From: a bacterium
GTDB lineage: Bacteria > Actinomycetota > Acidimicrobiia > Spongiisociales > Spongiisociaceae
Length of the DNA: 58,133 nucleotides
NCBI GenBank assembly: GCA_028821575.1
Contig: JAPPFW010000100.1
Span: 1-58,133, forward strand
Reading direction: 5' to 3'
This document shows positions 45,807 through 53,379 of the stretch, piece by piece. The notes under the pieces were generated by a model. It had not been told where the DNA came from, made no database searches, and saw nothing but the letters and a program-made list of their open reading frames with translations. How positions within the stretch are numbered: the first letter of the stretch is position 1; each line of letters begins with the position of its first letter. The position numbers were made by a program, and so were the translations under genes.

Positions 45807-46124
45807 CTATGAACCCCGAGGTTCGAAACTACGCCTCACGGCTTCCGACGCCATTTCGCTCGCCAGGTCGGTAAGCCACCGCCTGTAACCACCCTTGTCG
45901 AGCATCATCCTCGCCTTGTTCTGGTCGATCGAGTCCCGCGCCGACCGCAGGAAGTCGTCCGTCTCTAAACCCGGTACGTCCTCCGCCGCTTCGATCAGGC
46001 GGCTGGCGCCTTCGATGAGGCGGAACGATCCGTAGATCGCCTTCTCATCGAGGCTGAGACGGGCCGAAGTAACCAGGTAGAGGATGAACTCGAAGAGCGG
46101 ATCGTCGTGCTTGGCCTCGCTCAC
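45807..46124 (-). CDS. Small hypothetical protein coupled to nitroreductase
   Basis: A 105-residue soluble, helical protein (DDPLFEFILYLVTSARLSLD ... YGSFRLIEGASRLIEAAEDV). It resembles what I recall of the actinobacterial DUF6092 family, but I am not certain. GTG start inside the nitroreductase stop (GTGA overlap), so it is probably made with, and acts with, that enzyme. Confidence 0.65.
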   Translation of the reverse strand: MSEAKHDDPLFEFILYLVTSARLSLDEKAIYGSFRLIEGASRLIEAAEDVPGLETDDFLRSARDSIDQNKARMMLDKGGYRRWLTDLASEMASEAVRRSFEPRGS

Positions 46125-46693
46125 CGGACATCGTTCCAATCCCGCCCGTAGCGATCGTGGTGGACGGTGGGGTGGAAGCCCTTGACCGGCTTGGGATGAT
46201 CGGCCACGGGAATTCCGACCGCCATAAGAACCTCCGGCCTGATGTAGTCCGGCAGGCCGAAGATCGCCTGGACCACCTCCTCGGTCCAACTGGTCACCTT
46301 GCAGACACCTATCCCGAGCGCGGGAGCGGCGATCGTTACAAATGCGGCCGCGGCGCCTGCGTCGAGGCGGGTCACTACCTCCACACCGCGCGGCCCCATG
46401 ACATCGTGGGCCTTCTCGAGGTCGCTGCAGATCACGATGATGGCGGGAGCGTTGTTCACGAAGCCCGGGCAGGCCTGTCTCACGGTCCGCACCAGCCGCG
46501 GATCGGTCACGACGATGAGATGACGGATGCCGGGCCGCGCCACCTGCGCTCGGCCGGCGGCGTAGACAAGCTTTTCAAGGATGTCGCGGGACGGAAGATC
46601 GCCGGCGAAGACCCGATGCATGCGACGTCGCCGCATCGCCTCGAATACCGCTGGCGCCATGTTTGCTCCGGAGTGGGATCTGTCCTCGGCCAT
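46121..46693 (-). CDS. Nitroreductase-family FMN oxidoreductase
   Basis: A 190-residue protein with family features: FEAMRRRRMHRVFAGDLP at the N-terminus (FMN phosphate-binding arginines), VYAAGRAQVARPGIRHLIVV, GAAAAFVTIAAPALGIGVC and the C-terminal VGIPVADHPKPVKG. The ATG at 46693 has no Shine-Dalgarno. Instead TACAGT ends 6 bp before it, so the mRNA is probably leaderless. A broken copy of the 5' end lies at 48203-48290. Confidence 0.85.
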   Translation of the reverse strand: MAEDRSHSGANMAPAVFEAMRRRRMHRVFAGDLPSRDILEKLVYAAGRAQVARPGIRHLIVVTDPRLVRTVRQACPGFVNNAPAIIVICSDLEKAHDVMGPRGVEVVTRLDAGAAAAFVTIAAPALGIGVCKVTSWTEEVVQAIFGLPDYIRPEVLMAVGIPVADHPKPVKGFHPTVHHDRYGRDWNDVR

Positions 46694-46699
46694 CGTGCG

Positions 46700-46705
46700 A
46701 CTGTA
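46700..46705 (-). promoter_or_regulatory. Putative -10 for leaderless nitroreductase mRNA
   Basis: TACAGT (minus strand) fits the TANNNT -10 of actinobacteria and is separated from ATG by the six bases CGCACG. That spacing puts the transcription start on or next to the start codon. The same arrangement, TAGAGT, six bases, GTG, is kept in the remnant copy at 48267-48281. Confidence 0.5.
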
Positions 46706-46720
46706 CTACAGCGTCGGTGG

Positions 46721-46755
46721 TCAGTGCCCAGTGGTCAGTAGTCAGTAGTCAGTGG
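46721..46755 (+). repeat. Heptanucleotide tandem repeat (five units)
   Basis: Units start at 46721, 46728, 46735, 46742 and 46749 with consensus TCAGTRG (one unit begins with C, one ends GC); a partial unit follows. It lies between the 3' end of the M24 peptidase gene and the nitroreductase promoter. A related array is at 6673-6700. Confidence 0.85.
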
Positions 46756-46808
46756 TCAGCCATGGTTTGGGTTGTTTACCTGCCTCGCGTCAGCGGGTCT
46801 GTTGACAT

Positions 46809-48062
46809 CTACCACCAGCGGCTGCGAGCAGTACTCCAGGTCTCGAATCCATCCGAGGTAACCAGGCCATTGTCTTCATGAAAGACACCACCAACCCCCT
46901 CAGCGCCGAGAAACCCCTCCAGTGCCAGATACATGCCTGGCTCCAGCACGATCTCCTCATTCGGCCGCAGCCACGGGCTTTCCCATCCCAGTCCGAGACC
47001 GTGTCCTAGCACCGGAGACTCGTCTTCGCTCAGCGCAAGCGGAGTGCCGGCCGCGGCTTCGGAGAGCCACTCCATCCCGTTCCGGTGAACTTCTCCGGCC
47101 GTCATGCCAGGTTTGACTATCGCGGCGAGATGTTCGACGAGACCGGCGCTTGCCTCCAAGACGATCAACTGATCGTCTCCGGGATCACCACCCACCACCG
47201 TCGTCCGGCCGAAGTCCCACAGATATCCCCCGTAAGCCCCGTAGCAATCCGCATGGAACCAGTCGCCCCGCTCCAACGATCGGTAGGCATCGTAGGTCGG
47301 GAGCCGTGACCATAGGAAGTGATGTGCGAGCCGGCCCGAAGTTGTGGGCATGTCGTACATGACGGCCCCCGAACCCACGATCACGTCCGCGGCGGCGCGC
47401 ACTGCGTCAACTTCCCGGTTTCCCTCCTGGACTGCAGCCATCATCGCGTCCACGGCGCGGCTGCCGATAATTGCTCCGCGACGAAGGATCTCCAGTTCGG
47501 CGCGACTCTTCACCCGTCTCAGTTCCTCGATGAGCATATCCGCAACGACCAGGGTGGTCTTACTGCCGACGTGCCGCTGCAGGCCTAGGTACGCCGCCGC
47601 GGACATGAAGCTCGTACCGACCAAACCGATCCTGTTGCCCATCAGCCCGCTGTCGCGTAGCGCCTTCCCGACCGCCGAATTGATGTCACTCGCCGCGCGC
47701 ACGTCATCAGCGACCACAAGGTCGGGTCTCCACCACGGTCCGTCGACGATGAGGATCGCCGGCCCATCGACCGGAAGCACCGACACAGCATGAGAACGAG
47801 CCGTTCCGAGTTCCTGGTGGTCACCGAAGTAGGGGTGAGGCGAGTAGTGGTTGGTCAGGTAGAAGACCTCAGGGTGCATGTCGACCGCACTACCGCCCCT
47901 CGAGTAGACGACGAGCCCGTCGAGCGAGGCCACGGCCGCCTTCGCGCGCGCGGAATCCTGGCGCTGGAGAAACTCCTCCCTCGGGACGAGGATTTCCGGT
48001 CTCTCGAACGCGATTGAGCCTGCGTCAGACGTGAACCCCAGACCGGTGTCACCGACGGTCAT
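46809..48062 (-). CDS. M24-family metallopeptidase (Xaa-Pro/creatinase-like)
   Basis: A 417-residue pita-bread-fold protein with a creatinase-type N-terminal domain. All five metal ligands of active M24 peptidases are present: Asp in HADCYG, Asp in LWDFGRT 11 residues later, His in GHGLGLGWE, Glu in MYLALEG and Glu in FHEDNG. This argues for a metal-dependent peptidase or prolidase rather than metal-free creatinase. Start uncertain: ATG 48062 is used; an in-frame GTG lies at 48089. Its upstream region carries the tRNA-like fragment. Confidence 0.87.
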   Translation of the reverse strand: MTVGDTGLGFTSDAGSIAFERPEILVPREEFLQRQDSARAKAAVASLDGLVVYSRGGSAVDMHPEVFYLTNHYSPHPYFGDHQELGTARSHAVSVLPVDGPAILIVDGPWWRPDLVVADDVRAASDINSAVGKALRDSGLMGNRIGLVGTSFMSAAAYLGLQRHVGSKTTLVVADMLIEELRRVKSRAELEILRRGAIIGSRAVDAMMAAVQEGNREVDAVRAAADVIVGSGAVMYDMPTTSGRLAHHFLWSRLPTYDAYRSLERGDWFHADCYGAYGGYLWDFGRTTVVGGDPGDDQLIVLEASAGLVEHLAAIVKPGMTAGEVHRNGMEWLSEAAAGTPLALSEDESPVLGHGLGLGWESPWLRPNEEIVLEPGMYLALEGFLGAEGVGGVFHEDNGLVTSDGFETWSTARSRWW

Positions 48063-48115
48063 CGCCCTCACCCGCGGGAGCAAGACCACCCTCGCGATGC
48101 AAAGATCCTCGCTCT

Positions 48116-48166
48116 GTACCGGGGGTAGAGCTGGAACCTACGACGCTCGGGCTATGAGCCCGACGG
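48116..48166 (-). repeat. Partial copy of initiator tRNA 3' half
   Basis: On the minus strand this segment matches the anticodon arm, variable region, T arm and acceptor 3' strand of the tRNA at 48518-48592. Shared blocks are GTCGGGCTCATA, GTCGTAGGTTC and CTACCCCCG. The T-loop is altered (TTCCAGC) and the acceptor end differs, and there is no 5' half, so it is not a functional tRNA. It is a direct repeat of the tRNA 3' end about 400 bp away, the pattern left by integration at a tRNA attachment site. Confidence 0.75.
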
Positions 48167-48202
48167 TGCCTGCGAATCACGATGCCGGAGGCCCTGTTCC
48201 CA

Positions 48203-48290
48203 AAGCGGCGGCGCCGCATCGCCTCGAACACGCCCTGCTCCTGCTGCTGTCGACCTGGCCCTCGGTCACCGGGCGACTCTACTACAGCAC
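48203..48290 (-). pseudogene. Nitroreductase 5'-end remnant with promoter
   Basis: The minus strand repeats the promoter and start region of the nitroreductase at 46693: GCTGTAGTA, one change, AGTCGC, then GTG with CCGAGG, and further on GTTTCGAGG-like sequence into GCGATGCGGCG (FEAMRRRR). A frameshift separates the start codon from the FEAMRRRR frame, and homology stops soon after. It is a truncated paralogue. Confidence 0.7.
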
Positions 48291-48482
48291 CTTGCGAGAG
48301 CCGGGTCGGTGGCATGGACAGCAGACCGTCTGGATCGGCGACCGGAGAACACGGAGATGGAGAAAGATGCCACCGGTCGCCGTATCCATGCCAAGCCTTG
48401 TTCAGGCTACCCGAAATGATAACAGTTCTCATTTAAGTCCGCCACCGGGGCCACCGCTGATGGTCGAGAGGTCGAAACGCGC
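48291..48482. other. Scarred stretch upstream of the remnants
   Basis: No intact gene. A 35-codon minus-strand frame beginning at about 48390 is possible but unsupported. It contains the Fur/Zur-like palindrome at 48414-48434. Confidence 0.45.
48414..48434. promoter_or_regulatory. Fur/Zur-type box candidate
   Basis: Ten-base arms AAATGATAAC and GTTCTCATTT flank a central A; only one of ten pairs is mismatched. The core is the 7-1-7 pattern TGATAAC-A-GTTCTCA, close to the TGATAAT-N-ATTATCA layout of Fur-family sites. It is AT-rich against a GC-rich background. No intact gene follows closely on either strand. Confidence 0.45.
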
Positions 48483-48509
48483 AAGACCCAGGCGCTGCAC
48501 CTGGGTCTT
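48483..48509 (-). terminator. Hairpin terminator of the initiator tRNA gene
   Basis: AAGACCCAGG and CCTGGGTCTT form a perfect 10-bp stem with a 7-base loop. It lies 8 bp beyond the 3' end of the tRNA on its transcribed strand. The T-run after the stem is weak. Confidence 0.7.
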
Positions 48510-48517
48510 GGGTTCGG

Positions 48518-48592
<75 letters not shown>

Positions 48593-48608
48593 CCGTTGTG
48601 GAGGTGAA

Positions 48609-48638
48609 AGCATAACGTACCGCGGATCGTTAGGCCAA
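48609..48638 (-). promoter_or_regulatory. Putative promoter of the tRNA gene
   Basis: On the minus strand TTGGCC (48638-48633) and TATGCT (48614-48609) are 18 bp apart. The expected transcription start is about 10 bp before the tRNA 5' end. Confidence 0.5.
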
Positions 48639-48675
48639 TGCCATGTCCGTTGGGTCCCGACGTCGGGCGGCGTTG

Positions 48676-49902
48676 TCAGAGGGTAGCGGCATGCTCCAGA
48701 GCCTCGTCGAAAGCGGCGTCCCTCAGCAGCAGCCTGCGCATCTTCATAAGCGGGCCCATCATGTCGATAGCAAAGGCGCCGCCGAGCCGGTCATCCTGGC
48801 GGTAGAGGGCAAGTAGGGTGCGCTCACCGGGCGGGTCGTGGACGAAGACCACCTCATCCTGGGATGCCAGGCCCACCAGTTGGAGGCGGTGCCCGTACTG
48901 GTCCGACCAGAAGTACGGGATCCCCGAGTAGGCAACCGGGTCATCGCCATCGAAGGAGTTGACGATGTTACGGGCCACCGCGGTGGACTGCTCCACCGTG
49001 TTGGTCCAGTGTTCGATCCTCATCCGCTGCTCGAACCGGCGGTTGTACCAGGAGGCCAGGTCACCGAGAGCGTAGACGCCGGGAAGGGAGGTCCGCATGT
49101 ATTCATCGCAGATCACCGCCCGGTCGGTCTCGATGCCGGAGCCTTCCAGCCACTCGATGTTGGGGATCACACCGATACCCACCACCACGACGTCGGCCGG
49201 GACAGCGGTCCCGTCCGTAAGGTGAACAGCAAGACCCTCGGCCCCATCTTCGACGCCTACTACACCCACGCCGCAGCGTAGTTCGGCTCCGTAGGCGCCG
49301 TGGAGCGCGGCACACCGCTGTCCCACCTTGGCGCCCACCGCCGTGACCAGGGGTTGGTCGGCCGCCTCGATGACCGTCACCTCGATCCCCCGGCTGCGGG
49401 CACTCGCGGCGACTTCGCTGCCGATGAACCCCGCCCCGACCACCACCAGATGGCGAGCATCGTCAAGGGCCGAGCGGATGGCTCTCGAGTCGTCGAGTGT
49501 TCGCATCACATGGACCCCCGGCATGGATCCGACGCCGGGGAGTCGGCGGGGTCGCGCACCAGTGGCGATTACCGCCGCGTCGTAGCCGAGCCGCTCGCCG
49601 CTGGCCAGGGTGATGCTGCGAGCGTCCCCATCGAGGACGACGGCCGGGGAACCGAGCCGCAACTCGATCCCTTGGTCCTCGAAGAAGTCGGCAGTCCGGA
49701 AGATCGCGTCGTCGGGCTGCTTCTCACCGGTCAGGACCTCCTTCGACAGAGGCGGCCGGTCGTATGGCAAGTGTGTCTCTTCACCGGCCAGCGTGATCCG
49801 CCCTTTGAAGCCGAGCCTGCGTAGCGCGGAGGCCGTACGCAGGCCGCCCAGAGACGCACCGACGACTACGACCGATGGAGCGTCGGGAACTGGAACGCTC
49901 AC
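48676..49902 (-). CDS. FAD-dependent ferredoxin reductase of Rieske system
   Basis: A 408-residue pyridine-nucleotide-disulfide-type reductase. FAD-binding motif VVVVGASLGGLRTASALRRL at the N-terminus, PYDRPPLSKEVL, NAD-binding VVVGAGFIGSEVAASARSRG in the middle, VYALGDLA near residue 285 and a reductase C-terminal domain. GTG start overlaps the Rieske gene stop (GTGA). It would transfer electrons from NAD(P)H to the ferredoxin at 51007 for the oxygenase at 49899, and may serve the other two Rieske enzymes too. Confidence 0.9.
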   Translation of the reverse strand: MSVPVPDAPSVVVVGASLGGLRTASALRRLGFKGRITLAGEETHLPYDRPPLSKEVLTGEKQPDDAIFRTADFFEDQGIELRLGSPAVVLDGDARSITLASGERLGYDAAVIATGARPRRLPGVGSMPGVHVMRTLDDSRAIRSALDDARHLVVVGAGFIGSEVAASARSRGIEVTVIEAADQPLVTAVGAKVGQRCAALHGAYGAELRCGVGVVGVEDGAEGLAVHLTDGTAVPADVVVVGIGVIPNIEWLEGSGIETDRAVICDEYMRTSLPGVYALGDLASWYNRRFEQRMRIEHWTNTVEQSTAVARNIVNSFDGDDPVAYSGIPYFWSDQYGHRLQLVGLASQDEVVFVHDPPGERTLLALYRQDDRLGGAFAIDMMGPLMKMRRLLLRDAAFDEALEHAATL

Positions 49903-50945
49903 CCGGTGGGAGCGAGTTCGATCTTGCCGTCCGCGAACTCCAAGAGCCAGCGGCGGTAAAGGACCGTGCCGAGGTCGGCCGCCTTGACGTGCATCTCGGC
50001 GGTCAACTCCACCGGCAGTTCCTCGGGCCGTTGCGATTCCACCACCGGCCTGTCCTGTGAAAGGATCACGTGTTGCATCTGGATGAATTCCTCGTCCCGA
50101 TCGAAGGCGTAATCCCTTGCCACGAAGGTGAAACACCGCGTCCGCTTGCGGCTCACCGGCACCACCGCAACGAACAGGATGAAGGTCTCGTCGGGACCCG
50201 CGGAGCTGTCCAGCCACATGGCGTTGGGCATGAAGACCCGGTAGCGCTTCCAAGCCTCATAGGTCTGACCCTCGTCGGAGACCATCGAGTTCTTCGGGTT
50301 GTCGGTGTACTCGAGGAAGGGGCCTGCGTTGATGCGGATCTCCCCCCCTTGGCGTACAGCTTCGTAATCAGCGATCACCGCGTTGTCCCTGTCACCGAGG
50401 ATGCCGTGATGGACATGGGCGAAGTGGGAGAAGTCGAAGTAGTTCTCGAGCCGCCTCCCCACCGAACAGTTCCACTCGTAGGGCTCCCAGCGCAGAATCC
50501 GGAATCCGGGATCGTCGAGTTCGGGCAGCACGGCCGGAGGGAAGACGGGGAGTTCATCGGCGAGGCAGGTCCATACCAGGCCACCCGACTCGATAGCCGG
50601 ATAGACGGGAAGCTGGGCTTTCAGCTTCCCGTTGAGTTCCGGGCGGGCCGGAATGTCTACGACTGTGCCCTCCTTGTCGTAGGCCCATCCGTGGTACGCG
50701 CAGCGCAGCCAGCAACCGTCGATCCGCCCCAGCGACAGTGCCGAGCCCCGGTGGCGGCAGATGTCGTCGAATACGTAGGGCTTGCCGTCGAGCCGGGCCA
50801 CAGCCAGCCGCGTGCCGAACAGGGTCACCTGGTGGGGCTTGTCTGCCAAGTCCTCGGAGAACGCCACCGGCTGCCAGAACCTGCGCAACTGTTCGTAGAG
50901 GCGCTCCTCGCCTGCGACATCGAGTTGGGTGGTCCCTTGCCTCAC
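49899..50945 (-). CDS. Rieske non-heme iron oxygenase, alpha subunit
   Basis: A 348-residue oxygenase with [2Fe-2S] ligands Cys63, His65, Cys82 and His85, and the mononuclear iron site ENYFDFSHFAHVHH (Asn168, Asp171, His174, His179). GTG at 50945 is chosen because GGGGAGG ends 5 bp upstream; GTG at 50951 would overlap that site. Third Rieske enzyme of the window and the only one with dedicated redox partners alongside. Confidence 0.92.
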   Translation of the reverse strand: MRQGTTQLDVAGEERLYEQLRRFWQPVAFSEDLADKPHQVTLFGTRLAVARLDGKPYVFDDICRHRGSALSLGRIDGCWLRCAYHGWAYDKEGTVVDIPARPELNGKLKAQLPVYPAIESGGLVWTCLADELPVFPPAVLPELDDPGFRILRWEPYEWNCSVGRRLENYFDFSHFAHVHHGILGDRDNAVIADYEAVRQGGEIRINAGPFLEYTDNPKNSMVSDEGQTYEAWKRYRVFMPNAMWLDSSAGPDETFILFVAVVPVSRKRTRCFTFVARDYAFDRDEEFIQMQHVILSQDRPVVESQRPEELPVELTAEMHVKAADLGTVLYRRWLLEFADGKIELAPTG

Positions 50946-51006
50946 ACTCACCTCCCCGTCGGGTAACGGCTATTGAACGTCGCGCTCTTGCCTCGCCGAG
51001 CACGGC

Positions 51007-51207
51007 TCAGCCGGTGTGGACGGTTATCGCCTCCACAGGGCAACACACTTCGGCGTTCAGCGCGTCATCGAGGAGTTCGTCGGGGACAGCCGGCTGCAAA
51101 ACGACGATCTCGCTGTTGTCGTCGGAGACCTGGAACAGGTCCGGCGCCACCGATGCGCACATTCCGGACACTATGCATGTTGCATGGTCGAGTTCGATTG
51201 TCGCCAC
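51007..51207 (-). CDS. 3Fe-4S-type ferredoxin
   Basis: A 66-residue ferredoxin of the kind that feeds actinobacterial P450s and oxygenases. Cluster ligands are Cys11 and Cys17 (CIVSGMC, with Ser-Gly where a 4Fe-4S protein would have the middle Cys) and the Cys before Pro in CCPVEAI. GTG start with GAGGAG 5 bp upstream. First gene of the three-component operon. Confidence 0.9.
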   Translation of the reverse strand: MATIELDHATCIVSGMCASVAPDLFQVSDDNSEIVVLQPAVPDELLDDALNAEVCCPVEAITVHTG

Positions 51208-51559
51208 GCCGGCTCCTCTGCTCGCTCGGCAACCTTCACGCTGGACTATAGCCCTCGTCAGTGTCGGTATAGGGCCGATTCGACACAGAATATAGCTTAC
51301 ATCAATAGTTCTGCGGTCGATGGGGGATGCGAATCGGCCTCAAGGCGTTCGAGCGGTTGGGACGCTGACGTAGGAACTGCTTCCAATACTCGGAGTTCTC
51401 CGATCAGAGCGAGATGGACGACAAGACCGAGTAGGCGCCATGGGTTCGCCATCTTCTTTGCAGGCGCTCAGGTATCTGCGGTAACTCGCCGGATACCGGT
51501 CCTAGAGCCTTGATGGAATGTAGGCTGTCTAGATATCCGTACGTAGAGGGATCGTGCGC
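51208..51559. promoter_or_regulatory. 352-bp divergent control region
   Basis: The region between the minus-strand ferredoxin operon and the plus-strand amidohydrolase gene. It contains GTGTCG at 51261-51266 and CGACAC at 51281-51286, a 6-14-6 inverted repeat lying over TATA-like sequence, a good operator candidate. No gene is supported. Confidence 0.5.
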
Positions 51560-52414
51560 ATGATTATCGATTTTCGCGTCAGGCCTCCGTTCAAGAGCTT
51601 CTGCAATCTGAACATCTACGGGCAACGCGATCCAAACCCCGATCCGGTGACCGCCCCCGGTGTCTGGCTCGACGTCCCCCCATACCGATCTCTCGAGGAG
51701 AGATCCATCGAGCGGTTCGTTGAAGAGATGGACGAGGCGGGCGTCGACGTTGCGGTCGCCATGGGCCGTAACGCACCCGCACCGTGGGGTTCCGTACTCA
51801 ACTCCGACGTCGCCGAGCTGGTGGACACCTACCCTGGGCGGTTCGTCGGGTTCGGTTCGGTGGACGGTTCGGCCGACGACGCCGTGCACCAGGTCGACCG
51901 GTGCGCGGAACTCGGGTTCAAGGGGGTCGCCATGGACAACGGATGGTGCGTCCCCGCCCTGTATGACGACGACGAGTCCCTGTTTCCGGTGTACGAGCGG
52001 GTCCGGGAACACGGTCTGATCCTGTCCCTGACGAGCAGCATCTACGTGGGTCCCGACATGTCCTATTGCATGCCGATCCACATCCAACGAGTAGCAATGA
52101 GGTTCCCGGAAGTGCGGATCGTTGTCCCCCACGCGTCTTGGCCGTGGGTCACGGAAGCGTGCGGGGTCGCGTTCCAGAATTCGAACGTGTACCTGGCGCC
52201 CGACTTCTACGGCTACATTCCGAACAGCCCGGGCGCAGACGAGTACGTCAAGGCGGCCAACTACTACCTGGGTTACCGGTTGCTGTTCGCCAGCAGTTAC
52301 CCGATCCGCCCGCTCGGACTGAGCGTCGAGCAGTTTGCGGCGCTTCCGTTCAAAGACGAGGCCCTCAGGCAACGCTGTCTAGGGGGGAACGCACGACGCC
52401 TGCTGGGAATCTGA
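51560..52414 (+). CDS. Amidohydrolase-2-like protein lacking usual metal ligands
   Basis: A 284-residue TIM-barrel protein of the COG2159 type. The strand-1 motif expected as DxHxHP reads DFRVRPP, so both His are Arg. The late GSDxP motif reads ASSYP, so the Asp is lost. A His in VPHASWPW and the GNARRLLGI ending typical of the family remain. ATG at 51560 is preferred (GAGGGA 8 bp upstream) over GTG at 51554. Function unknown; a metal-free lyase/hydrolase or a binding protein is possible. Paralogue at 53380. Confidence 0.75.
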   Translation: MIIDFRVRPPFKSFCNLNIYGQRDPNPDPVTAPGVWLDVPPYRSLEERSIERFVEEMDEAGVDVAVAMGRNAPAPWGSVLNSDVAELVDTYPGRFVGFGSVDGSADDAVHQVDRCAELGFKGVAMDNGWCVPALYDDDESLFPVYERVREHGLILSLTSSIYVGPDMSYCMPIHIQRVAMRFPEVRIVVPHASWPWVTEACGVAFQNSNVYLAPDFYGYIPNSPGADEYVKAANYYLGYRLLFASSYPIRPLGLSVEQFAALPFKDEALRQRCLGGNARRLLGI

Positions 52415-52564
52415 ACCCCGGATGGCGTGCGAAACCCGGGTGGTACCGAACCGGTTAGGCGGGGAAGCATCCACCACCGAGGAGTTGCACGGTCTAGGCG
52501 CGCAAGTCGTGTCGACCCCGCTCCGGCTCGGCCCTGAATCGAATCTCTGGGAGAACGGTTAGGG

Positions 52565-53320
52565 ATGACGGCCGAACCCGGTACCACCATCGTCAGCGGT
52601 GGTTCATCAGGTATCGGGAGAGCGGTGGTGGAAGGATTGCAGGGCCGCGGCCGGTCCGTCGCAATCCTCGACATTCATCCGCCCCCCGACGACCTGCTTG
52701 CCAACGGCCAGGTGTTGTTCTTGGAGTGCGACACCACAGATCCTGCCGCCGTTCATGAGGCGGTAGCCCACGTAGCGAACCAGGTCGGGAGGATCGACGG
52801 TCTCGCAACATGTGCAGGGATCGGCGGAGCATCGGCCCGGCAAGGGATCGGCAGCTCGCAATGGGATCGCGTCAAGGCAATCGTCAATGTCAACCTCCTG
52901 GGCTCCTACTGGCTGCTGGAGTCGTGCGCTGTTGCCATGGCTGGAGGGGGCGGCGGCTCGATCGTGCTCGTAGGTTCCGTTCTGTCGCGCAAGGGCATGG
53001 CCGGCATGTCTGCGTATAGCGCAGCCAAGGGGGGAATCGAAGGCTTGACGAGATCGGCCGCAGTCGAGTTGGCCGATCGCGGCATTCGCGTCAACTGCGT
53101 ACTTCCCGGACCGATCCTGACGCCCATGTCAAGAACCGGGTTCGAAGCTGATGGGCTCTCGGTGGAGCAGTGGATCGAGCGGATGGCCCGATCAGTGCCG
53201 CTCAGCAGGGTCGGGATGCCCGAAGATGTCGCCGCGGTGGTGTTGTTCCTGCTCGATGAAGCGTCAGGCTACATGACGGGCGCATCTCTCATGGTGGATG
53301 GCGGCGCGAACGTAGGATGA
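52565..53320 (+). CDS. SDR-family NAD(P)-dependent oxidoreductase
   Basis: A 251-residue classical SDR: SGGSSGIG (11-18), CAGIG (83-87), Asn110, and catalytic Ser138, Tyr151 and Lys155. Located between the two amidohydrolase-like genes. Ends DGGANVG as in FabG-type enzymes. Substrate unknown. Confidence 0.9.
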   Translation: MTAEPGTTIVSGGSSGIGRAVVEGLQGRGRSVAILDIHPPPDDLLANGQVLFLECDTTDPAAVHEAVAHVANQVGRIDGLATCAGIGGASARQGIGSSQWDRVKAIVNVNLLGSYWLLESCAVAMAGGGGGSIVLVGSVLSRKGMAGMSAYSAAKGGIEGLTRSAAVELADRGIRVNCVLPGPILTPMSRTGFEADGLSVEQWIERMARSVPLSRVGMPEDVAAVVLFLLDEASGYMTGASLMVDGGANVG

Positions 53321-53379
53321 CCTGACCCGTGGCGGATGGACATGGCCGAAACAACTAGTCGACGATAGGAGAGCACAGG

